DNA of 64,000 bases. Origin: Candidatus Eiseniibacteriota bacterium. Its GTDB lineage: Bacteria; Eisenbacteria; RBG-16-71-46; CAIMUX01. This document shows, piece by piece, positions 55,045 to 64,000 of this stretch. How positions within the stretch are numbered: position 1 is the first letter of the stretch; every line of letters starts with the position of its first letter. The stretch is from the NCBI GenBank assembly GCA_016712505.1, contig JADJQY010000002.1:744001-808000 (forward strand). The letters run 5' to 3'. The notes under the pieces were generated by a model that saw only the letters and a program-made list of their open reading frames with translations, was not told where the DNA came from and made no database searches. A program made the translations under genes and the position numbers.

Positions 55045-56249
55045 CGCTCCTCCTCTTCCTGCTGCTCGTTCTGCTGCCGGTGCGAACCCTGCTTCCCGAG
55101 CAAACCTTGCTTCTCGAGCAAACCCTGCTTCTCGAGCAAACCCTGCTTCCCGAGCGAACCCTGCTTCTCGAGCGAACCAGACTCTGGGCGCTGGCCATCG
55201 AGTGCCGCGACCCGCCGCTCGAGCCCGCGAAGGGCGCGCAGCGCCTCCGGGAGCTGCCGCAGTGCCGCGTAGACCCGGGAGGCGCGAGTGTGATTCTGGG
55301 CCGGATACCCGGAAACGGTCTCCCCCGGGGGAAGCGATTTGGTCACGCCGCTCTGCGCCCCCACGCGGGAGCCGTCACCGACCTCGATGTGTCCCACCAG
55401 GCCGGCCTGTCCCCCCAGGACCACGAACCGTCCGAGGCGTGCGCTGCCCGAGATTCCCACCTGTGCGCAGAGGATCGAGTGTTCACCGATTTCGACGTTG
55501 TGTCCGACATGGACCAGGTTGTCGAGCTTCGAGCCGCGACCGATCCGGGTCACGCCGAAGGTGGCCCGATCGATGGTGGTGTTGGCCCCGATCTCGACGT
55601 CGTCCTCGACCACGACCTTTCCGACCTGAGGGACCTTCCGGTGACTGCCCTGCTGAAACACGTAGCCGAAACCGTCCGCGCCGATGACCGCCCCGGCATG
55701 AACGATGACGCGCGCACCGATCTCGCAGTGGTGCCGCAGCACCGCCCCGGGGTGGAGTACCGCCTCCGCGCCGACTGAGGCGTTGCGGCCGACGTAGGCC
55801 CCGGCGAGCAGCACGGCGGCGGGGCCGATGGTTGCACCGGATTCCACCACCACGTGGGGGCCGATCGACGCCGATTCCCCGATCCGCGCATCGGCGGCGA
55901 TTACCGCGCTGGGATGGACACCGGGCACCCCTTCCGGAAGTGCCGGGTGGAAGAGCGCCACGATCTGGAGAAAGGCGGCCAGGGGATCGTCCACGACCAC
56001 ATGAGGGAGCGAGGGAGCAGGAAGCTTGCTCGGCACCAGGACCGCGGCGGCGCGGGTCTCCCGCAACGCATCCTGGTAGCGGGGATCGGCCAGAAACGAA
56101 AGGTCTCCCGCCCCGGCCTCACGCAGGCCGGCCACGCCGCGGATCCGCACCGCGCCGTCGCCGCGCGGTTCCGCGCCGAGGCGACGGGCGATCTCCTCGA
56201 GCCGAAACTCCAGTCCGGCCGAAGCTGAGGTCGACTCCGACACGTTCAC
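55041..56249 (-). CDS. lpxD: UDP-3-O-acylglucosamine N-acyltransferase with a repeat tail
   Basis: A 402-residue acyltransferase adding the N-linked hydroxyacyl chain. The uridine-binding N-domain (RLEEIARRLGAEPRG, DLSFLADPRY) is followed by the left-handed beta-helix. The catalytic His is in LDNLVHVGHNVEIGEHS (about 237-242). DGFGYVFQQGSHRKVPQVGKVVVEDDVEIGANTTIDRA is the standard LpxD block. After the last helix (about residue 355) there is an unusual tail of five GxLxKQ hexapeptides and a Gln/Glu-rich end, encoded by an 18-bp minisatellite. GTG at 56249 overlaps the skp stop. Confidence 0.93.
   Translation of the reverse strand: MNVSESTSASAGLEFRLEEIARRLGAEPRGDGAVRIRGVAGLREAGAGDLSFLADPRYQDALRETRAAAVLVPSKLPAPSLPHVVVDDPLAAFLQIVALFHPALPEGVPGVHPSAVIAADARIGESASIGPHVVVESGATIGPAAVLLAGAYVGRNASVGAEAVLHPGAVLRHHCEIGARVIVHAGAVIGADGFGYVFQQGSHRKVPQVGKVVVEDDVEIGANTTIDRATFGVTRIGRGSKLDNLVHVGHNVEIGEHSILCAQVGISGSARLGRFVVLGGQAGLVGHIEVGDGSRVGAQSGVTKSLPPGETVSGYPAQNHTRASRVYAALRQLPEALRALRGLERRVAALDGQRPESGSLEKQGSLGKQGLLEKQGLLEKQGLLGKQGSHRQQNEQQEEEER
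55084..55178. repeat. 18-bp coding minisatellite in the lpxD 3' end
   Basis: Five 18-bp units (55084-55101, 55102-55119, 55120-55137, 55138-55155, 55156-55173) and a partial unit, differing at three or four positions. On the minus strand they encode G-[SL]-L-[EG]-K-Q hexapeptides in frame, so copy number can change without breaking the gene. Confidence 0.93.
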
Positions 56250-56872
56250 GGGCCCTGTTTGGTCTCGGTCGAGTATTCCGCGTTGAGCGTGGCCAGTACT
56301 CGCTCCGTCAGGTCGAGCGTGCTGTTGCCGTAAACGATGTTGCCGTCGGCGGCGTCGAACACCAGGTCGTAGTCCTCCGCCTCGGCCAGGTCGGCCACGA
56401 TCTGCTGGATCTTCTGCACCAGCGGGCGAAGCACCTCCTCGTTACGCTGGGTGACCAGTCCGTCCGCTCCCCAGATCTTCTGTACGAAGGCGTCGTAGTC
56501 GGCCAGCTTGCGCTGGTAGTCCTGCTCCAGCTCGCGGCGCTTCTCGTCCGAGAGCATCGGGGATTGCTGCGCGAGGTCACGACCGACGCCGTCGAGTTCC
56601 GTCTTCCGCTGCACCGCTTCCTGGTTCCACCCTTCGACGTCGCGGCGGAACCCGTCGAGCAGCGCCTGACGACCGGTGTACCCCTCGAGGATCCGCTCCG
56701 AGTTGATGTAGGCCAGGCGGAGGTTCGACTGAGCCTCCGCCGGGGCCGATCGCAGCGCCAGCGCGACGAGCAACAGGCCACCGAGGACCAGCCGGAGCCA
56801 GATGGCGCTCACCGCCCCCCGGAGCTTGGGGGCGCGGGCGAGCGTGAGCGATTGGCGTTCTGACCGACGCAT
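56246..56872 (-). CDS. skp: OmpH/Skp-family periplasmic chaperone
   Basis: A 208-residue protein with a signal peptide (WLRLVLGGLLLVALALRSAPAEAQ, cleavage near residue 48). The short beta strand RLAYINSERILEGY is followed by a long charged helical hairpin (FRRDVEGWNQEAVQRKTELDG through EKRRELEQDYQRKLADYDAF), then the closing strand EDYDLVFDAADGNIVYGN and a C-terminal helix. This is the trimeric jellyfish fold that carries unfolded outer-membrane proteins to BamA. The start at 56872 has AGGAGG seven bases upstream; a longer frame to 57058 overlaps bamA. bamA-skp-lpxD is the classic gene order. Confidence 0.9.
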   Translation of the reverse strand: MRRSERQSLTLARAPKLRGAVSAIWLRLVLGGLLLVALALRSAPAEAQSNLRLAYINSERILEGYTGRQALLDGFRRDVEGWNQEAVQRKTELDGVGRDLAQQSPMLSDEKRRELEQDYQRKLADYDAFVQKIWGADGLVTQRNEEVLRPLVQKIQQIVADLAEAEDYDLVFDAADGNIVYGNSTLDLTERVLATLNAEYSTETKQGP

Positions 56873-57021
56873 GGGATGCCTCCTGAACTCCCAGCCCGCG
56901 CGCCAGTTGCGGCGGCGGGCCGATGGATAGTAGTCAAGCCGCGCAGAGCTTTGGAAGAACAAACCGGCAGTCGGCCGCCGCGGGCGCATCGTGGCGCTCC
57001 CGCCGACCGTCGGGAGTTGGA

Positions 57022-59481
57022 TCAGAAGGCGGGACCGATGATCAGGTGCGGCTCCCACTTCCGGCGGTCGATCCCGTACGCGTAGTCGAATCCGACCGGC
57101 CCGAGGAGCGGGATCTCGAGCCGCACCCCGACCCCGACGCCCTTCTTCAGGTCTGAAAGGCTCAGATCACGGGCGGAGTTCCAGGTGTTTCCCGCGTCGA
57201 AGAAGAAGACGCCGTGCACCGGATTGACCGCGAGGAACTGGTATTCCGCGGTGAAGGTGTAGGCCACTTTCCCCCCGGGGAACCGAACTTCCGAGCCATC
57301 GGATCCGAGGTGGATGTTCTCCTCCGGGACGACGTCGTAGTCGGGATAGCCGCGGAGGTAGTCGGTCCGGGTACCGCCGAGGCGGAAGGTCTCGTTGCCG
57401 GGCACCCGCTTTCCTCGATCATAGGATGCGAGATAGCCCAGGCGGTGCCGGAACATCAGGGCCGGCTTCCAGAACGGCACGAAGTAGTTCCGATGGTCGA
57501 GCACCGGCTTGTAGAAATCGGTCTCCCCTCCGAGCGCGCCGCCGGCCCACTCGGTGCGCAGGAGGGTCCGGCTCCCGGCGGTGGGATAGAACGGGTTGTT
57601 CGTACTGTTGCGCGAGAGTGAGGCGGTGAGGCTGGAGACGGTCCCGTTCGAGGAGCGGAGGAATTCCTCGGTCTCGGAATCGAGATCGATGAAGTCGGTG
57701 AACTGCAGATCCTCGAGCGCATAGGAGGCCGACACCCGGGTGAAATCGGGCACCTTGAAGAACCAGGGGCGCCCCACGTTGATCCCGAAGCCCCGGCGTC
57801 GCTCGGTGTAGAGATCGAGGTCACGCTGGGTGTCGTAGAGCTGGAAGCCGAGGGACGTGGGGGTGTTCATGAACCACGGCTCGGTAAAGGAGAGATCGTA
57901 GGTGCGCCGCCGTCCCCCTCGCTCGAGGTGGACCTGCACCGACTGCCCATTGCCGAACAGGTTGTTGTGCCCGAACTCGAGAAACCCGGTCAGGCCGGTG
58001 TCGCTCGAGTAGCCGGCCCCCGCGGTCGCGGTGCCGGAGCTCTTCTCCTTCACCCGGAACTCGACATCGATGTCCGAACCTTGTCCGGTCGGCCGGTAGT
58101 CGAGCTGGACATCCTCGAAGTAGCCCAGGGCGAAGATGTCGCGGTGGCTCCGCAGGAGGACCGAGCGTCGGAACAGATCACCGGGGAACAGCGTGAGTTC
58201 TCGGCGGATCACCCGCTCCTTCGTGCGGGTGTTCCCCACGATGGCGACCTCATGCACCCGCGACGGCGCCCCCTCCTGGATCGAGTAGTCCACGTGCACC
58301 GTGTCGCCCGCCACCCGGGTCTGGGGCAGGATCGAGAGCTGAAGGACGTACCCCTTCTCGGTGTAGAGATTGTAGGCCTCCCCGGTCGTCTGCTCGATCT
58401 TGGTCTGACTGAACGGTTCCCCCGAACGGATGCTGGAGACGAGTCGTAGTGCTTCGCTCGGGACCGCGACGTTTCCCTGCCAGGTGACCCGACCGAACCG
58501 GTAGGTTGGCCCCTCTTCGACCTCGAAGGCCAGCCGGACTCCCGAGCGGTCCTCGGTGAACTCGGCCCGCGAACCGGTCACCTTCGCGTCCTTGTGCCCG
58601 TGGTTGCGGTAGAACTCGGCCAACGCCTCCTCGTCCTCGCGCAGCCGTTCGGCGGTGTACCGCTTGCGGCGGAAGAGCGAGTTCGACTTGAGCGAGATCT
58701 TCCCCCGCAGGGCGGCGTCGGTGAACGCGGAGTTGCCGTTGAACTCCACCCCCTCGATCTTCACCTTGTTCCCCTCGGCGATCACGAACCGCAGGCGGGC
58801 CGTGCCGTCCGGTTCGGTACCGACCGTCGGCTGCACGGACGCGGAGGCGAACCCTTGATCGCGGTAGGCCTGCTCCAGCGAGCGCCGCGCGTCAAACAGC
58901 TTTCGTCGGGTGAGCAGTTGGCCGATCCGGAGATCGATCTTGGCCTTCAGGTCCTCCTCGCCCAGCTTCTTGTTCCCCTCCCACTCGAGCACGGTGACGC
59001 GAGGATTCTCCGTCACCTGCAGGCGCAGGACCCGGCCGCGGACCGGGGTGGCAAGACCGCCCGGGCCGGGCGATCCGGTCGTATCGGGAAACGAGTGCAC
59101 CGTGATCTGGGAAAAGAGGCCGAGGGCGTAGAGATTGTTCACCGCGGCGCGGATCCGGTGGATGCCGGCCGGCTCGCCGATCGCGATCCCCGAGGTTCGC
59201 TCGACCAGCTTCGTATCGGTGGTCTCGTTCCCCACCACCTCCAGCCGGGTGACCGGCCACCAGTGGATCGCCGTGGTGTCGACCGCGGCGGACGGAGGCG
59301 AGGTTGCCTGTCCGCGCAACGAGGAGACCCCTCCTTGCCCGAGGGCGGTGCCGACGAGACAAAGCAAGAGGCTCCCCGCCGCACACGCGGCGGGGAGCGA
59401 CAGAAGCTGACGGGCACGGGACCGGGGGCCCCGCGTCGCCGCTCTTCCATCCTGTGAAGAGAAGCGCCCCGGATGTTTCAT
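57022..59481 (-). CDS. bamA: Outer-membrane protein assembly factor BamA
   Basis: A 819-residue Omp85 insertase. The signal peptide (LLSLPAACAAGSLLLCLVGTALGQ) is followed by five POTRA domains (about 60-430), with strands such as VTRLEVVGNETTDTKLVE, VTVLEWEGNKKLGEEDLK, VKIEGVEFNGNSAFTDAALRG, YRFGRVTWQGNVAVP and RVHEVAIVGNTRTKERVIRREL. The 16-strand barrel follows, with the lid-loop motif YLRGYPDYDV ((V/I)RGF-type) and a terminal strand ending in Phe. The start at 59481 gives the signal peptide. It lies 13 bases after the clpC stop without a ribosome site, so coupling to clpC is likely. Confidence 0.94.
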   Translation of the reverse strand: MKHPGRFSSQDGRAATRGPRSRARQLLSLPAACAAGSLLLCLVGTALGQGGVSSLRGQATSPPSAAVDTTAIHWWPVTRLEVVGNETTDTKLVERTSGIAIGEPAGIHRIRAAVNNLYALGLFSQITVHSFPDTTGSPGPGGLATPVRGRVLRLQVTENPRVTVLEWEGNKKLGEEDLKAKIDLRIGQLLTRRKLFDARRSLEQAYRDQGFASASVQPTVGTEPDGTARLRFVIAEGNKVKIEGVEFNGNSAFTDAALRGKISLKSNSLFRRKRYTAERLREDEEALAEFYRNHGHKDAKVTGSRAEFTEDRSGVRLAFEVEEGPTYRFGRVTWQGNVAVPSEALRLVSSIRSGEPFSQTKIEQTTGEAYNLYTEKGYVLQLSILPQTRVAGDTVHVDYSIQEGAPSRVHEVAIVGNTRTKERVIRRELTLFPGDLFRRSVLLRSHRDIFALGYFEDVQLDYRPTGQGSDIDVEFRVKEKSSGTATAGAGYSSDTGLTGFLEFGHNNLFGNGQSVQVHLERGGRRRTYDLSFTEPWFMNTPTSLGFQLYDTQRDLDLYTERRRGFGINVGRPWFFKVPDFTRVSASYALEDLQFTDFIDLDSETEEFLRSSNGTVSSLTASLSRNSTNNPFYPTAGSRTLLRTEWAGGALGGETDFYKPVLDHRNYFVPFWKPALMFRHRLGYLASYDRGKRVPGNETFRLGGTRTDYLRGYPDYDVVPEENIHLGSDGSEVRFPGGKVAYTFTAEYQFLAVNPVHGVFFFDAGNTWNSARDLSLSDLKKGVGVGVRLEIPLLGPVGFDYAYGIDRRKWEPHLIIGPAF

Positions 59482-59494
59482 GAGGTGTGTTCGA

Positions 59495-61939
<2,445 letters not shown>

Positions 61940-62059
61940 TCGCTACTCCCCAATCTTGGTAGAGCCGTGGTTGCGTCGATCCCGATTCCGTCTGCCTGAG
62001 CGCGCCGTCCCGGAAACGGAGGCCGCGCTCCGGGCCCCCGTCGGGGGCCGCCGCCCGTC

Positions 62060-63139
62060 TCAGGCGGCATCCAACTTTGATTGCTCCGCTGCCCGCAAGG
62101 TTTCCTGCACCAGGCGAGCCCGGTGCTCGTTTCGTTCTTCGGAGGTCATCTCGCGCCCCACCGCCTTCTGCAAGTGGGCCGGCTGTCCCCGGACCAGGAG
62201 ATCGTTCAACACCGCCACCGGCGGAACGCTCCGTAGTCCGAGACTATGGCCAAGGCGGACCGCCGACAAGAGGGCGATCAGCTCCTGTGAAGAGAGGAGG
62301 CGACCATAGCGGAGCACGCCGAGGGCGCGCAGACACTTGTCCTCGATCTGAAGACCGGCATCTCGCATCAGCCGCTCCTGGGCCTTCTCCTCCCAATCGA
62401 GGATCTGGCGCACGACGCGGGTGAGCTTGCTCAGCGTCTCTTCCTCATCCTCCCCCAGCGTCACCTGGTTCGAGAGCTGGAAGAAGTTCCCCACCACCTC
62501 GGAGCCTTCGCCGTAGAACCCGCGCACCGTCAGGCCGACCTGTCCCACCCCGGTCAGGATCTTCTTGATCTTCTGGGTCAGGACGAGTGCGGGGAGGTGC
62601 ACCAACACCGAGGCGCGCATCCCCGTTCCCACGTTTGTGGGGCAGGCCGTGAGGTAGCCCAGTTCCGGAGTCCAGGCGTAGTCGAGTCGGCCGGCCAGGG
62701 TTTCATCCAGTTCGCGCGCGGCCGCCATCGCCTCTTCCAGGCGCAGTCCGCCCCGCATCGCCTGGAGGCGCAGATGGTCTTCCTCGTTGACCATGATCGA
62801 GAGCCCTTCGTCGGGCGAGAGCACCAGACCGCGCGCCCGGGTGTCGCTGGCCAGGTCGTGACTGATCAGGTGTCGTTCGAGCAGGAACTGGCGATCGACG
62901 ATCGGCAACTCGCCCACCAGAACGGCGCCGCCTCCGGCAAACTGCGGCAGATCGACCGCTGCGTCGGTGATGCGCTGGCAGCCGCGGGTAAGGTCCTCGT
63001 CGAGCGCCTTGCCCACGAAGTGGACTCCGCGCAGGTTCCGGGCCAGGCGAATCCGAGTCGAGAGCACCCGATCGGCTTCGGGCCCCTCCTCGGCCAGCCA
63101 GCCGACCGGCCGGAGCGCCATTTCCGAGAGCGGAATCAC
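62060..63139 (-). CDS. mcsB: Protein arginine kinase McsB
   Basis: A 359-residue phosphagen-kinase-fold enzyme that phosphorylates arginine side chains to mark proteins for ClpC-ClpP. It shows VLSTRIRLARNLRG (phosphate-contacting Arg), LVLSPDEGLSIMVNEEDHLRLQAM with the catalytic glutamates, YLTACPTNVGTGMRASVLVHLPAL with the conserved Cys, and RGFYGEGSEVVGNFFQLSNQ. The C-terminal phospho-Arg-binding region (RYGRLLSSQELIALLSAVRLG) is present. GTG at 63139 overlaps the mcsA stop and has GAAGGGGG ahead; ATG at 63121 is an alternative. Catalytic residues look intact. McsB outside Firmicutes is reported from several diderm candidate phyla. Confidence 0.93.
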   Translation of the reverse strand: MIPLSEMALRPVGWLAEEGPEADRVLSTRIRLARNLRGVHFVGKALDEDLTRGCQRITDAAVDLPQFAGGGAVLVGELPIVDRQFLLERHLISHDLASDTRARGLVLSPDEGLSIMVNEEDHLRLQAMRGGLRLEEAMAAARELDETLAGRLDYAWTPELGYLTACPTNVGTGMRASVLVHLPALVLTQKIKKILTGVGQVGLTVRGFYGEGSEVVGNFFQLSNQVTLGEDEEETLSKLTRVVRQILDWEEKAQERLMRDAGLQIEDKCLRALGVLRYGRLLSSQELIALLSAVRLGHSLGLRSVPPVAVLNDLLVRGQPAHLQKAVGREMTSEERNEHRARLVQETLRAAEQSKLDAA

Positions 63140-63699
63140 TGGGTGCCCCCTTCCGAGACCGGGCTGGAGGCGGGTCCGCCTCCCCGGCCGGAGATCTGGG
63201 CCGCGGTCGGTTCGAGCGCGCGAATCTCGTCGCGCAACCGTGCGGCGGTCTCGAAGTCCTCCCGTTCGATGGCGCGCGAGAGATCGAGGCGCAGGCGGTC
63301 GAGCGCCTGGCGGCCGGGGTCGCCCGGTCCGACCGCCTCGGGCGTCCGCCCCTTGTGACGGACCGCGCCGTGGACCCGGCGTAGCACCTGGGGGAGCTGA
63401 GAAGCGAATGCGGTGTAGCAATCGGAGCAGCCCAGGCGACCGGTGCGCGCGAACTGGCTGAATCTCAGGCCGCAGCGCTCGCACTGCACCATGCCGACCT
63501 TGGTCGCGCTCTCGGGGTAGAGGTTCTCCGCCATCCAGATGAACTGATTGACGATCGAGAGCTTGTTCTGCTCGATCACCAGGTGGAATCCCTTCTCCGC
63601 GGCGCAATTGTCACAGAGGTGAATCTCGCGGAGCTGCCCTTGGGCGAACTACTTGAAATGGATGGTGGCTTCGGACTCGTGACAGTTCTGGCAGGTCAT
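63136..63699 (-). pseudogene. mcsA: McsA zinc-finger activator of McsB, with an in-frame amber codon at position 17
   Basis: From ATG at 63699 the frame reads MTCQNCHESEATIHFK, then TAG at 63649-63651, then FAQGQLREIHLCDNCAAEKGFHLV and onward without further stops to 63136. The 187-codon frame has the four CxxC pairs of McsA (CQNC, CDNC, CERC, CSDC) and a C-terminal UVR helix pair (AIEREDFETAARLRDEIRAL). The position of the stop falls where homologues have a polar or aromatic residue; CAG to TAG would be one transition. Translation could restart at GTG 63579, giving a 147-residue protein without the first zinc site. TAG ends other genes here, so the code is not altered. It may be a sequencing error, a null, or suppressed. 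Confidence 0.88.
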
Positions 63700-63789
63700 C
63701 CGGAGAATCCCTTTCTCACGGCCGTTCGTCCCTCGGCCGGCCGTCCCTGGGGCCATCCCTCCGCGGGCCGCCCTGGTGCACCGGCCCAC

Positions 63790-64000
63790 CTACACCGAGG
63801 GACGGTGGACCCTGAGCGTCCCCTCCTCGAGTCTCCCTATGCTATCGGCAAGCTGCGCCAACTGTTCATTGTGCGTGACCACAATCCACGCCTGGCGGTG
63901 CCGCCGAGCCAGAGTATACATGAGGTCGTGCAGCCCCCTGGCGGTCGCCGGGTCGAGATTGCCGGTCGGCTCGTCGGCCAGGACGACCGCCGGACGGTTG
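63790..64000 (-). CDS. lolD: Lipoprotein-releasing ABC transporter ATPase LolD, C-terminal part (truncated by window end)
   Basis: Sixty-nine residues in the frame whose first full codon is at 63997-63999, ending in TAG at 63790-63792. NRPAVVLADEPTGNLDPATA contains Walker B and the D-loop with the ADEPTGNLD form of the MacB/LolD/FtsE branch. WIVVTHNEQLAQLADSIGRLEEGTL contains the H-loop His and the usual LolD ending. LolCDE lifts mature lipoproteins off the inner membrane, which fits the many lipoproteins here and the outer-membrane genes downstream. mcsA begins 90 bases later on the same strand. Confidence 0.85.
   Translation of the reverse strand, partial: NRPAVVLADEPTGNLDPATARGLHDLMYTLARRHRQAWIVVTHNEQLAQLADSIGRLEEGTLRVHRPSV

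Noticed and set aside
63649..63651. Reassigned UAG codon
   Set aside because: TAG is used as the normal stop at 2771-2773, 8430-8432, 15838-15840 and 47504-47506, so a genome-wide recoding is not supported.

Overview
The window is a GC-rich, gene-dense piece of a Gram-negative (diderm) chromosome. The evidence for an outer membrane is an almost complete lipid A gene set (lpxD, an lpxC-fabZ fusion, lpxA, lpxB, lpxK, waaA), bamA, an OmpH/Skp chaperone, an LptE-like lipoprotein, lolD and several beta-barrel proteins. Together with the LpxC-FabZ fusion, a PorV-like barrel, long FnIII lipoproteins and a McsA-McsB-ClpC module, this points to an uncultured FCB-like lineage (for example Eisenbacteria-type bacteria). 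That placement is inference from gene content; no marker phylogeny could be run. GTG and TTG starts are common, and readable promoters have the form TTGnnn-N17/18-TAnnnT.

Layout. 1-3.2 kb: the end of a probable membrane protein, a long FnIII lipoprotein and a decayed zinc-ribbon transposase-like fragment. 3.3-4.9 kb: a Ctp protease on the minus strand. 5.3-13.1 kb: a surface-sugar region (epimerases, UDP-N-acetyl-sugar dehydrogenase, DegT aminotransferase, DUF92 membrane protein, PorV-like barrel). 13.2-22 kb: clpB, an NtrB/NtrC-type two-component pair whose regulator is frameshifted, then lptE-holA-trxA-thioredoxin/TPR from their own promoter. 22.5-25.2 kb: an M16 protease behind an AT-rich island. 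25.4-33 kb (minus): a TPR protein, a two-gene SNF2 ATPase plus partner unit, a barrel protein, xerD and uvrC. 33-46.7 kb (minus): four tRNAs, apt, pcm (frameshifted), surE, a MerR regulator, gpsA-plsY-der-DUF512, miaA-mutL-GT9-Minf_1886-nadB.

46.9-47.5 kb holds one plus-strand lipoprotein. From 64.0 down to 47.5 kb runs a continuous minus-strand supercluster: lolD, mcsA, mcsB, clpC, bamA, skp, lpxD, lpxC-fabZ, lpxA, a GnnA-like oxidoreductase, lpxB, a DUF374 acyltransferase, waaA, lpxK. It puts protein quality control directly upstream of outer-membrane assembly, with many 4-base start/stop overlaps.

Three genes carry single-base-scale lesions: ntrC (C6 run), pcm (G4 run) and mcsA (amber codon 17). 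They are either assembly errors or real inactivation. The most interesting unexplained items are the SNF2/partner pair, the mcsAB-clpC to bam/lpx linkage, the GnnA-like gene inside the lpx cluster, two intergenic minisatellites with related CCGGT cores, and a hexapeptide minisatellite tail on LpxD.
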